Positions 8,301-16,605 of a stretch of 64,000 bases of DNA are shown piece by piece. Position 1 is the stretch's first letter, and each line of letters begins with the position of its first letter. A program made the translations under genes and the position numbers. Below the pieces are notes generated by a model. That model saw nothing but the letters and a program-made list of their open reading frames with translations. It was not told the origin of the DNA and searched no databases. This DNA comes from CAYRHN01 sp964424115 (lineage in GTDB: Bacteria; Chloroflexota; Anaerolineae; Anaerolineales; Anaerolineaceae), in assembly GCA_964424115.1 (NCBI GenBank), contig CAYRHN010000001.1:310001-374000 (forward strand). Reading direction: 5' to 3'.

Positions 8301-10969
8301 TAGCTTGTGTGAGGTTAAGTGATTATTCTCAAGCAATCGATTGCCTGAAAAGGGCCGAACGCTTAAATGCCTCTAACCCCAAGGATCTTTGGGTCGAACT
8401 GGCATATTTACACGAAAAAACTGGCCAGCTTGAGCGAACTATGGATTATTTGCAAAAGTTGGATAAATCATTTCCGGATGATCCCGTCCGATTGGTTTAT
8501 CAGGCGGATATTCTTCTGCGCACCGGACGTACTCAGGCTGCCAAGGCTTGCCTTGAACAAGCGGCAGGATTATGGGGGGGGATCGATGATAGAACTGGCA
8601 CTACTTTTCTTGCCAGTTGGAGGAATTTGGTAGATCGTGGATTTGCTAATTCCAATTGGTTTGAAGCGATTGCATCTCCAGCGGCGATCCATGTACGGTT
8701 TGCGAAAATCAACCATCAAACCGGAAATTGGGAGGAAATGCTTAATCATGTGGAGAATGCATTGCGTATTAGCTCGAAAGATATCCACATGCGGTACGAC
8801 GCAGCTTTGTGCGTGGCTAGTGCTCTGAAATTCGAACGGTCTCTTAAGATCGTTGACGGTGCTTTTAACTCGGTAAATCAGAACCAATCTGAAATTCCAG
8901 ATGAAATACTTATCGAGCTGATCTCGCTTCGGGCTGAGTTGATGTTGGAGACTGGTCGATATGATGAGGCGAGCCTGGTCATCCAGCAAGGACTGGGTAT
9001 TGCAAAGGATTCGGCGCGGATTTTGGCTTTGAAAGCTCGCGACCTCTCTCGCAAAGGGATGCAATTGGATGCAGAAAAAACGATGAGAAAGGTTATTGAA
9101 CTCCAGCCGCAGTACACATCCTGGTTCGCTCAAGCGTTATTGGAAACGGGACGTTTTGATGAAGCTTTGGCCATATTCGCAGATACAAGCACCCGGTTAG
9201 AACAATGCAATGAACAGAATTGTCCGGAAAACGATTTGACGGGGTGGTCGTCCTGTGGGGCTAACGATCCGCGAGCTCAATTTGAATATGGTCGGGCATT
9301 GATTACGTGTGCGGAACAGGCCATTCTCCGTTCGGAATTGCGGATCACGGGACATCTCCCTTCGCCAGATTGTTTAGATGATATTCATTATGCGAGCATG
9401 ATACAAGCGCTGAACAAGGCATATAATGCAACGAAGTACCCGGCGGTGGAGAGTTGGTTGGCGCGTGGAAAATTGGCATATCATCCTTCAGCGGCAGCTG
9501 CGTTAGAGCTGGCTAACCTGACGCCGGGGCGGGAGGAAGTGCCTGCGTTGGTGATGGGATTAAGGCGATTGAATAGAACTGGAAACGCACTGCAATGGTC
9601 TCAAAAATTCCCGGACGATCCCAATTGTTTGCTTCAAATGGCGTTATGTACTTTGAAATTCGATGTTGCCAACGGCGCGCAAAACATGAAACGCGCAGCA
9701 GAAATGCGACCTTGTGATCCGATATTCCAGGCAGGTTACGCCTTCGTCTCAGCTCAAAGTCAATCGGATGGGGGGCAGGAAACTGCTCTCCGCAGACTAA
9801 ACCTGGCTTGTGAAATTTGGGCGGATGAACCCGAATGGCATTTTTGGGCAGCCGAGCTTGCGAGTGGAATACGAGAAGAAGCAGATATCCTGAGCCACCT
9901 AGAACGAGCATTTGTTCTTCGTCCACAATGGTTCGACGCTGCTTTTTCTTTGGGAAAAGCTTATCTGGCCAATGGTCAGAATGAGTTGGCAGAGGAAGTG
10001 TTAGACCGCGCTACTGAATTGTCGCCGTCGCGAAGTGATGTTTGGTATGCCCTGGCCATAGCTCACCGCAAGACAAATCATCTGAGCGAGGCGTTGATCT
10101 GCGCCGAACGATCTGCCGGCCTGGACAGGAATGCCACCGCACCAATCATGCTGTGCGGCGAAATAGCATTAGCATTGGGCAAAATTAGTGAAGCGGCAGG
10201 TTTTGCGCAGGCAGCAGTTGAAAGAGATAAAAAAGATGTTGGGGCTGTGTTGTTCCTGAGTGAGGTATTGGAAGCTCAATCGAGCCCGGTGAAGGCGCTA
10301 TCCATTGTCGACGACGCTCTTAAAGGTTTACCAAACAATCTCCCACTGCAGGTAAAAAGGGCGCGCCTGGGCTGGCAAGTCAAGGGAGCTAAAACGGCGT
10401 TACCAATGATTGAAGAAATTCTACGCCAGTATCCGAACGAATTTCAGGCTGTGTCATTAATGGCGGAAGTTCAGTACGAAAGTGGAAATTTGGAACAGGC
10501 GGAGAGGTTGGCCTCGCATGCTCTGGAACTTCAACCAGATGATGCTTCCTTGATGTTCTTATTGGGACGTATTCATCACGCAAATGGCCAGCTTGACCTG
10601 GCAGTAAGGTATTTGACCGATGTTATCCGCAGGAAGCCAGATCGGCTTGACGCATTTTTGGAATTGGGAAGCACGTACCAGGATCGAAGAGAATATAAGA
10701 AGGCGATTGGAATCTATCAACGAGCTCAGGTATTGGCGCCAGCGAATTACCGGCCTTATTTTGAGTTGGCAAATGTGTTGAAGGAGATCAAAGATTACCC
10801 CAAAGCTGAAGAGATGCTTAAACGCGCAGCGGAGCTTTCTCCAACCGACATCAATATTCGAAAACAACTGAGCGCAGTAATGGCTCTGAACCTGATCCAA
10901 AATACTCCAATCCATAAGAATCATTCCCATCATTCCCCTGAAGGGGAGGAGGTTAAAAGGCAGCTATGA
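5378..10969 (+). CDS. Giant TPR-repeat scaffold protein (1863 aa)
   Basis: An intracellular alpha-solenoid with no signal peptide or membrane segment. Roughly the first 350 residues are helical without clear TPRs. From there to near the end, tetratricopeptide repeats recur at about 34-residue spacing, recognisable by A-x3-Y/L, LGxxL/AL and P-x-N/D patterns. The run is broken near residues 1275-1300 by a Cys-containing, non-repeat stretch. The last 20 residues are a His-rich, polar tail. The ATG at 5378 follows AGAGG by six bases; an in-frame GTG at 5348 would overlap the preceding gene. The stop overlaps the peptidase start (ATGA), implying coupled synthesis. By analogy with other TPR/CD-clan peptidase pairs it probably senses or docks a partner and controls the peptidase; this is inference. 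Confidence 0.9.
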   Translation: MSHSLSSADLQLIVRACREVRLLADAIQQEGFLDLAARQLGGDRRAWTPVNMALISMGINLRAEDLALVNLPPAPQEVIQRAQAIYEQWSKNYAQPHSLAEAGWLALALREIRRASGNWNEVLRFINQSGQFSARGIEETTHNINRKFPDYSTWAGILVCLHGMVPDGDALVRGLLGRKVTSPNYEWIEAILFTYSLTLEEQTQHLVILFNQLPSSQQLIWLRRLSYEGRKHLLQKIASLFLEESSSRLSTDFLGLKQTEINAWAEEGDLEVRYKRLYELERLAVLNYYSGQPAQALNLLQTARKLYQLGLAGIDMQLLGHKENLDREDLDQELIQVLKLTPRLRGELALNGEVSQKLIPALLENNGSFWGREEVSDGKEPSADACEPLMRLRQSKLIADSGDIPLAREIARKICSMWCDAAEKTPDSHAPRFILEWDPIPFLNIFKELGLHAEAIRFAEACLLIRPNDLALLEAYQQILQTNGMWEKGLQVTRSMILDDANNPDWHRRLAVIYAGMKDYGKTLQERQIVMHLASEPEIDDWLALASAAELNNNSAMVVSACQEILKHDADHGGANALVGRALVRMGKTDEAIEYLSRATILAPEEPLPWQTLAEVYEQKGDLQKSLEIARAAVLAAPESSELHYMLGKKLSVMGKAADALQYLKEAYRISPHNESITQALGSELHRAGNLHESCQVLQDGCDKWPDNLDILMEYGQACLGLGNLDAALATYEKAISLSPKRSDCVNQYAETLLAVTASSSNPKEAPRYGLALQRARKLLEEQVVENGGPQSKTQFLLAETLRTLGEFALANEMYKLLLDANKKDRPDWYWKVQAGYGISALQLSMNQEALVALREASQEQSQNIGLMRHVVEALLANRLEKEAADTARFTLRLAPNNVELLAWFADVMAKLGMSDEAAQALECSLQLDPTNSGNWLKLIEVYLRAGENSAARTALQKFLIYGSEDANTLHEIAIACVRLSDYSQAIDCLKRAERLNASNPKDLWVELAYLHEKTGQLERTMDYLQKLDKSFPDDPVRLVYQADILLRTGRTQAAKACLEQAAGLWGGIDDRTGTTFLASWRNLVDRGFANSNWFEAIASPAAIHVRFAKINHQTGNWEEMLNHVENALRISSKDIHMRYDAALCVASALKFERSLKIVDGAFNSVNQNQSEIPDEILIELISLRAELMLETGRYDEASLVIQQGLGIAKDSARILALKARDLSRKGMQLDAEKTMRKVIELQPQYTSWFAQALLETGRFDEALAIFADTSTRLEQCNEQNCPENDLTGWSSCGANDPRAQFEYGRALITCAEQAILRSELRITGHLPSPDCLDDIHYASMIQALNKAYNATKYPAVESWLARGKLAYHPSAAAALELANLTPGREEVPALVMGLRRLNRTGNALQWSQKFPDDPNCLLQMALCTLKFDVANGAQNMKRAAEMRPCDPIFQAGYAFVSAQSQSDGGQETALRRLNLACEIWADEPEWHFWAAELASGIREEADILSHLERAFVLRPQWFDAAFSLGKAYLANGQNELAEEVLDRATELSPSRSDVWYALAIAHRKTNHLSEALICAERSAGLDRNATAPIMLCGEIALALGKISEAAGFAQAAVERDKKDVGAVLFLSEVLEAQSSPVKALSIVDDALKGLPNNLPLQVKRARLGWQVKGAKTALPMIEEILRQYPNEFQAVSLMAEVQYESGNLEQAERLASHALELQPDDASLMFLLGRIHHANGQLDLAVRYLTDVIRRKPDRLDAFLELGSTYQDRREYKKAIGIYQRAQVLAPANYRPYFELANVLKEIKDYPKAEEMLKRAAELSPTDINIRKQLSAVMALNLIQNTPIHKNHSHHSPEGEEVKRQL

Positions 10970-13668
10970 ACCCGACTTCACCGCAATTATCCTCACCAAA
11001 TTCAATCTCAGGTTCAACACCCAGAGAAGATGATGGGCGGAAAAAGGTCAACCGCACAGACTTGCTGCGCCTAATCGAAATTGGCCTGGATTCTGGTCAA
11101 TGGAGGTTCGTTCGGCAATTGAGCCTGGCGTGGTTGGCTACTTATCCTGGTGATTTGCAAGTCAACTTAAAGCTAGCCAAGGCCTGGTTGGGGGATGATC
11201 GCCCCGCACCGGCGCGGACGATCTTAGAGAGGCTGGTTACATTGGATCCAGAATTTTTGGAGGCGTGGACGATTTTGGAGACTATCTACAGACCAGCGGG
11301 TGGAGAGGATTGGAACCGCGCAGTAGGAACTGTACAAGCCTTGGGAGGGAGGATTTCATCGGATTGGACTCCGCCAATTTGGGCCGCCTGGGTTCGCGAT
11401 GCGTATAATCGATTGATGGAAGGCCGCCTCGAGGGGGCTGAACGAAGCATGCAGCATGCTGATGCAGAAGCGCAAGCGTTACCTATTAGTTGGTTGATTC
11501 GTCTGCGATTGGCACACGCAAGAAAAGACGGGGCACTGGTAAGTGAATTGGCCAAGAATGGAAAGGATCAATGGCCGGATACACTTGGTTTTCAACTGGC
11601 ATGGGCAGAACGTTGTATGGAAGGCAGCGAAGCCCAACGAGCATTGGCCGTTCAAGCCATACATCGCTGTGCAGCACAAGATGCCTGCGGCCAGGTGGCA
11701 AAGCGTTTGTGGGGTGAAGGTCATTCATTTGTTCCGCTTTGGCCCGAGAAAATGGAGATTTATCTTGATCTTCCGATACCCGTAGAGGTCTCAAAACGGA
11801 TGGGGTTAAATCGTTTGGATTCCGGTCCTGTTGCCTGTGAAGTAGCACAGGTTGCAGAAGGAAGCGTTGAAGAAGGAGCCAGTGGCCCCATCGAAGGACT
11901 GCTCCAGGTTGGCGAAGTCGATCCTCCGGGTATTGAGACTGCTGCAAAAACGCTGGAGAGACTCACAACAGACAAGCAACTGGATGATCTTCGCGCTGTT
12001 GAGCAGACCTTTGAGCGCTTGGCAAGACAAGTTAAAAGTCCGCAGGTCGGTAAAGAAGACGGGCGATTTCCGGTTTATGTCGTGTTCTCTTGCCGGGCCG
12101 GACTGGTAGCTCATTACGGGGAACAAACTACAACCATTCTTCTGAATGAGATGGAAGCGCTTGCAGAAAATTTCAAGAAGAAGCAAAGTTGGGATGGCGA
12201 ATTATTTTTGGCAGATGACAGCAGTCTTTGCGCCAATCTGGGAGTTGCGCCGGTGCTGGTGGGAAGCTTAGAAGATTCTTCTCAATCGGGCACTAATATT
12301 GACCCCTGGAAATTAAAGCTTGCTTTGACGGATCTGGATCGAGCGCTGGCTAAGAAAGGGAAAATGATCGGGGCGGTTTTAATTGTAGGCGGGCCAGATG
12401 TGGTGCCTTTCCATCGATTACCGAATCCCGCAGACGATGGGGATCGGGAGGTGCTCTCTGACAACCCTTATGCAACTCTGGACGCTAATTATTTTGTGCC
12501 AGAATGGCCGGTGGGACGATTGCCGGGAGAACCTGGAACTGATGCTGGACTCCTAATGGGGCAGCTGCGGCAATTGAACAGACTGTATGCAAAACAGGGG
12601 AAAAATCGTAAGAATAATATTTTTATCCAGATCAGGGATTGGTTCGCGGCCCGATTCGGGAATTCAAGCGAGAGTGTGAGTAGCACAGGATACACGGCTG
12701 CGGTTTGGAGAAATTCATCAGAAGCTGTTTTCCGGGTGATTGGCAAGGATAAACGCCTGGTTGCTTCTCCACCTGAGGTAAGCAACACCGTGGATGTTCA
12801 CCGAATCATGAATTCATCGCTTGGGTATTTCAATTTACATGGCTTGCCAGATAGTGGTGATTGGTATGGGCAGCGTGATGTGATGGAGGGATCGGCTTCA
12901 AACAGCCCCGATTATCCTGTGGCTTTGCGTTCGTCAGATCTTGTGAGAAATGGTCGCGCTCCAAAAATTATTTTTAGCGAGGCATGTTATGGGGCTCATA
13001 TCGTAGGGAAAACTGATGAGCAGGCGATTGCCTTAAGATTTTTATCTCTGGGAACCTCGGTGGTTGTTGGTTCTACCTGTGTTTCTTATGGCTCGGTGGT
13101 AACACCATTGATTGGCGCAGATTTGTTAGCTTCTTTATTCTGGCGGTATTTACAGCAGGGATTGACGGCTGGACAGGCATTCATCCAGGCCAAGATTGAA
13201 CTTGCCCAGGAGATGAACCGTCGGCAAGGGTATCTAGATGGGGAAGATCAGAAGAGCTTGATCTCTTTCGTGCTTTATGGAGACCCGATGATGGCCCTTG
13301 GTAAAAACGGAACAGCCTCAAGGCGGGTTATCCGCTTAAAACAGGCGCCCCAAATCCAGATGGTTCCAGATATACAGCAACCCGCGCAAACTGCAGCTCC
13401 AGAAATGGTTCGGTCGGTGAAGTTGGCTGTGGAGAAATATTTACCGGGTCTTGAAGAAGCCGAATTTTCGGTGAGGGCTCGTCCTGTGGAAATTGCCGTC
13501 CAGCACGAGACAGCAATTCAAGGCGCCAAAAAAGTAGTTGTAGGAGGAGAGAACAAAGTAGTCACGATTTCCAAGCAGGTGCAGGTGGCTGAGCATGTTC
13601 ATTCCCAGGTGGCGCACGTCACGTTGAACGAAAAAGGTAAAATGGTTAAGATCGCACTATCCCGGTAA
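10966..13668 (+). CDS. Intracellular C25/caspase-like (clan CD) cysteine peptidase with helical-repeat N-terminus
   Basis: A 900-aa protein without signal peptide. Residues 1-28 are polar and disordered, about 30-250 form TPR-like helical repeats, and about 365-790 form a peptidase domain resembling C25 (gingipain) and CHAT folds. The predicted catalytic dyad is His625 in YFNLHG, after a beta strand, and Cys674 in IIFSEACYGA. VLIVGGPDVVPF (about 471-482), PVGRLPGEPG (about 515-524) and the late VLYGDPMMAL (about 769-778) are typical of the C25 scaffold. The last 85 residues look beta-rich and of unknown role. Unlike secreted gingipains it stays in the cytoplasm and follows a TPR scaffold, so it is likely a regulated effector. 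The substrate is unknown. A strong terminator follows. Confidence 0.85.
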   Translation: MNPTSPQLSSPNSISGSTPREDDGRKKVNRTDLLRLIEIGLDSGQWRFVRQLSLAWLATYPGDLQVNLKLAKAWLGDDRPAPARTILERLVTLDPEFLEAWTILETIYRPAGGEDWNRAVGTVQALGGRISSDWTPPIWAAWVRDAYNRLMEGRLEGAERSMQHADAEAQALPISWLIRLRLAHARKDGALVSELAKNGKDQWPDTLGFQLAWAERCMEGSEAQRALAVQAIHRCAAQDACGQVAKRLWGEGHSFVPLWPEKMEIYLDLPIPVEVSKRMGLNRLDSGPVACEVAQVAEGSVEEGASGPIEGLLQVGEVDPPGIETAAKTLERLTTDKQLDDLRAVEQTFERLARQVKSPQVGKEDGRFPVYVVFSCRAGLVAHYGEQTTTILLNEMEALAENFKKKQSWDGELFLADDSSLCANLGVAPVLVGSLEDSSQSGTNIDPWKLKLALTDLDRALAKKGKMIGAVLIVGGPDVVPFHRLPNPADDGDREVLSDNPYATLDANYFVPEWPVGRLPGEPGTDAGLLMGQLRQLNRLYAKQGKNRKNNIFIQIRDWFAARFGNSSESVSSTGYTAAVWRNSSEAVFRVIGKDKRLVASPPEVSNTVDVHRIMNSSLGYFNLHGLPDSGDWYGQRDVMEGSASNSPDYPVALRSSDLVRNGRAPKIIFSEACYGAHIVGKTDEQAIALRFLSLGTSVVVGSTCVSYGSVVTPLIGADLLASLFWRYLQQGLTAGQAFIQAKIELAQEMNRRQGYLDGEDQKSLISFVLYGDPMMALGKNGTASRRVIRLKQAPQIQMVPDIQQPAQTAAPEMVRSVKLAVEKYLPGLEEAEFSVRARPVEIAVQHETAIQGAKKVVVGGENKVVTISKQVQVAEHVHSQVAHVTLNEKGKMVKIALSR

Positions 13669-13691
13669 TTGGTCGCAACATCTTTGAGATT

Positions 13692-13737
13692 CGCGGGGAT
13701 TAGCTTTTCTATAAGCGGCTAATCCCCGCGTTTTATT
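13692..13737 (+). terminator. Rho-independent terminator after the peptidase gene
   Basis: A 13-bp stem (13692-13704 with 13718-13730, CGCGGGGATTAGC and its complement), a 13-base loop and then TTTTATT. It ends the sigma-54 operon and separates it from alaS. Confidence 0.9.
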
Positions 13738-13764
13738 GATTATCCGTGTTTACTCGCGTATAAT
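13736..13764 (+). promoter_or_regulatory. Sigma-70 promoter for alaS
   Basis: TTGATT at 13736-13741 and a perfect TATAAT at 13759-13764 are 17 bases apart. The site follows the terminator directly and lies about 40 bases before the alaS start. Confidence 0.7.
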
Positions 13765-13801
13765 ACCCGGAGCATGATTTTCGTAGGAATGGAGAGATGT
13801 T

Positions 13802-16552
13802 ATGAAAAAGACGATGTCGGGCGCTGAAATTCGGCAATCCTTTATTGATTTCTTTGTGAAAAATGGGCATACTTTTGTAGCTTCTTCTTCGTTAGTACCA
13901 GGCGGTGATCAGACCTTGTTATTCACCAATGCTGGAATGGTGCAGTTCAAGGATGTATTCCTTGGGACAGATCACCGTCCTTACACCCGTGCGGTAAATT
14001 CGCAGAAATGCATGCGCGTGGCGGGGAAGCACAATGATCTGGATGATGTTGGGCGGGATGATACGCACCACACCTTTTTTGAGATGTTGGGTAACTGGTC
14101 TTTTGGAGATTATTATAAGAAGGATGCCATCACCTGGGCCTGGCAGTTATTAACTGAGGTATGGGGTTTGGACAAGTCCGTTCTTTGGACGACTTATTTT
14201 AAAGATGACAAAGGTAATATTCCAATGGATGAGGAAGCCGCAGAAACATGGAGGGCCCAGCCAGGAATTAATCCTTTGCAGATCTTGCCTTTCGGACGTA
14301 AAGAGAATTTTTGGGAAATGGCTGACACGGGTCCATGTGGGCCGTGCAGCGAGATCCATATTGACCGCGGCATTCAATACTGTGACAAACAGAGCGTTGC
14401 GGGGCATGTATGCAGAGTGAATGGAGATTGCAAGAGGTTCACAGAGCTATGGAATTTGGTTTTTATCCAATATAACCGGCTTTCTCCGAATGAACTGGTG
14501 TCGCTCCCCGCAACCCATGTAGATACAGGGATGGGTTTTGAGCGAATTGTGTCTGTTATCCAAAACGTCGATTCTAATTACCGGACAGACCTGCTAATGC
14601 CCTTGGTTGAAAAAGTGCGCGAAATGACAGGGCAAACTTTAGAAGAGAGAGATGCCAACTTTACTCCTTATCGGGTAATTGCGGATCATGCCCGGGCTGC
14701 AGCTTTCTTGATTGCAGATGGAGTAATTCCAGGTAATGTTGGTAGAAATTATATTTGTCGAATGATCATCCGGCGGGCCGCTCGATTCGGCAGCAAGATT
14801 GGGCTGAACAGGCCCTTCCTTGCTGAAATTGCAGATGTAATGATCTCAGGTTATGAGTCTGCTTACCCGGAATTGAAGCGCAATCGGAATACCATTTTGA
14901 CGCACTTAACCCGCGAAGAAGAGCGGTTCCAGCGTACAGTTGAGGCGGGCGTTTCGCACCTGGATGAATTGCTACAGATGTTGAAAACCTCGGGTGGAAG
15001 CGTGTTGGATGGATCCCAAGCATTTGACTTGTATGCCACGCATGGTTTACCTTTAGAAATTACCCGAGATATTGCCCGAGAGCAAAATTTGGAGGTTGAT
15101 GAAGCAGGTTTCCGGGCTGCCATGGAAGAGCATCGCCTGGCGTCCGGCGCCGGGAAGGCATTTGGAGCCCTAGGTGGGGAAGATGTGGATATCTACCGAA
15201 GTATTTTATTGGACCTGATTTCTGCCGGAAAATTAATTGCGCCGGAAGGAGGCAGCGGCGGGGTTCAATATGATCCTTACCATTCTATTGAAGTTAAAGG
15301 CGAGGTGCTTTCAATTATTCGAGATGGTTTGGAGGTTGACGAAGCCCAAGAGGGCGACCGAGTCGAAGTGATTTTACCAACGACCTGTTTTTATATCGAA
15401 TCCGGTGGGCAAGTATCCGATACAGGAACAATCGTCTCTGCCCAGGAACCCCATTGGGTAATTGCGGTAAAGGAGATTCGCAGGCCGGCAGCGGGGGTTA
15501 TCGTACATGTAGGAGAGGTATTCAAAGGGACTGCCCGGAAGGGTGACAAAGCTTTGGCAACAGTGGATGTGCAACGCCGCCATGATATCATGCGTAATCA
15601 TACAGCGACCCACTTGATGCACGCCGAATTACATGCCATTTTGGGCGAACATGCCCGGCAAGCAGGTTCGTTGGTAGCACCAGATCGGCTGCGTTTTGAC
15701 TTTAACCATCCGCAAGCAGTAACGGTCGACCAACTGGAGAAGATCGAGGCGGGGGTTAATAAGGCTATCTTAGAGAATATGCCGCTAAAGATCGTTCAGA
15801 AGCCCCTGGCCCAGGCGATGTCCGAAGGGGCGATGGCGTTGTTTGGTGAAAAATATGGTGAAGTCGTTCGAACGATCACGATTGGCAAGGATGAACCTTA
15901 CTCCTACGAACTGTGTGGAGGAACGCATGTTACCGAAACCGGGGACATTGGCCTGTTCTTGATTACCGGTGAAGGCAGCGCTGCTGCAGGCGTGCGTAGA
16001 ATCGAAGCGGTTACTGGGCGCGCGGCCTACGATCTGGTGCAACGACGTTCCCGCTTGTTGAAGCAGGCCGCTGCAATTCTTAACAGCTCGGTAGAAGATC
16101 TGCCCAACAAAGTTCAAGGTGTTGAAAACGAGCTGGATGCGACTCGGAAACAGGTGAACAGGTTGCGGCAGGAATTGGTTGCGGCTGAATTCATCCAAAA
16201 GTTGCAGAAAATTCCAACATTTGGCGACGTGCCCTATTTGGTGACGCAACTGCCCAATGCTGATATGGATACATTGCGCCAGATGACTGATCGGTTCCGC
16301 CAACAATACCCGGGCGGCATAATTGTTCTGACCAGCGTAAAGGAGGGGCAACCCGTGATGGTGGCGGCAGTGGCCGAGGAATTGGTGAAGCGCGGGCTGC
16401 ATGCAGGCGAGTTGGTCAAGTCAATTGCTCCTATATTAGGAGGAAGCGGCGGCGGTCGGCCAATTTTAGCACAAGCAGGAGGGAAGGATCCTGCACGGAT
16501 AGACGAAGCCTTGGAACAGGCGGTCAAATACATTCAAGGAAAATTGGGATAA
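13802..16552 (+). CDS. alaS: Alanyl-tRNA synthetase
   Basis: Charges tRNA-Ala. The class II catalytic core occupies roughly residues 1-260 and the tRNA-recognition region follows to about 470. The editing domain has HTATHLMHAEL (zinc-binding HxxxH) and CGGTHV, which clear mischarged Ser and Gly. The C-Ala domain (about 730-916) has a short coiled coil and ends with the Gly-rich ILGGSGGGRPILAQAGG. The 916-aa length is usual. GGAGAG stands five bases before the ATG. The gene is monocistronic, with its own promoter and a terminator. A Cys-containing stretch near residues 185-215 (CGPCSEIH, then several Cys and His) matches the family insertion seen in many bacterial AlaRS. Confidence 0.98.
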   Translation: MKKTMSGAEIRQSFIDFFVKNGHTFVASSSLVPGGDQTLLFTNAGMVQFKDVFLGTDHRPYTRAVNSQKCMRVAGKHNDLDDVGRDDTHHTFFEMLGNWSFGDYYKKDAITWAWQLLTEVWGLDKSVLWTTYFKDDKGNIPMDEEAAETWRAQPGINPLQILPFGRKENFWEMADTGPCGPCSEIHIDRGIQYCDKQSVAGHVCRVNGDCKRFTELWNLVFIQYNRLSPNELVSLPATHVDTGMGFERIVSVIQNVDSNYRTDLLMPLVEKVREMTGQTLEERDANFTPYRVIADHARAAAFLIADGVIPGNVGRNYICRMIIRRAARFGSKIGLNRPFLAEIADVMISGYESAYPELKRNRNTILTHLTREEERFQRTVEAGVSHLDELLQMLKTSGGSVLDGSQAFDLYATHGLPLEITRDIAREQNLEVDEAGFRAAMEEHRLASGAGKAFGALGGEDVDIYRSILLDLISAGKLIAPEGGSGGVQYDPYHSIEVKGEVLSIIRDGLEVDEAQEGDRVEVILPTTCFYIESGGQVSDTGTIVSAQEPHWVIAVKEIRRPAAGVIVHVGEVFKGTARKGDKALATVDVQRRHDIMRNHTATHLMHAELHAILGEHARQAGSLVAPDRLRFDFNHPQAVTVDQLEKIEAGVNKAILENMPLKIVQKPLAQAMSEGAMALFGEKYGEVVRTITIGKDEPYSYELCGGTHVTETGDIGLFLITGEGSAAAGVRRIEAVTGRAAYDLVQRRSRLLKQAAAILNSSVEDLPNKVQGVENELDATRKQVNRLRQELVAAEFIQKLQKIPTFGDVPYLVTQLPNADMDTLRQMTDRFRQQYPGGIIVLTSVKEGQPVMVAAVAEELVKRGLHAGELVKSIAPILGGSGGGRPILAQAGGKDPARIDEALEQAVKYIQGKLG

Positions 16553-16557
16553 ATTTC

Positions 16558-16588
16558 AGGGCCCCGGGATTTTTTCCGGGGCCCTTTC
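16558..16588. terminator. Bidirectional terminator between alaS and pepA
   Basis: A 10-bp G+C-rich stem (AGGGCCCCGG at 16558-16567 with its complement at 16576-16585) is followed by T residues. The two flanking genes converge here, so it can serve both strands, though the T-tract is short. Confidence 0.75.
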
Positions 16589-16605
16589 AATCTTATCCTT
16601 CGCAC

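Noticed and set aside
8570..9133. A 187-codon antisense frame within the TPR gene
   Set aside because: The TPR periodicity in the forward frame is continuous here, so this is a shadow.
15785..16402. A 205-codon open frame antisense to alaS
   Set aside because: It lies inside a well-conserved gene, has no recognisable motif and no start signals.
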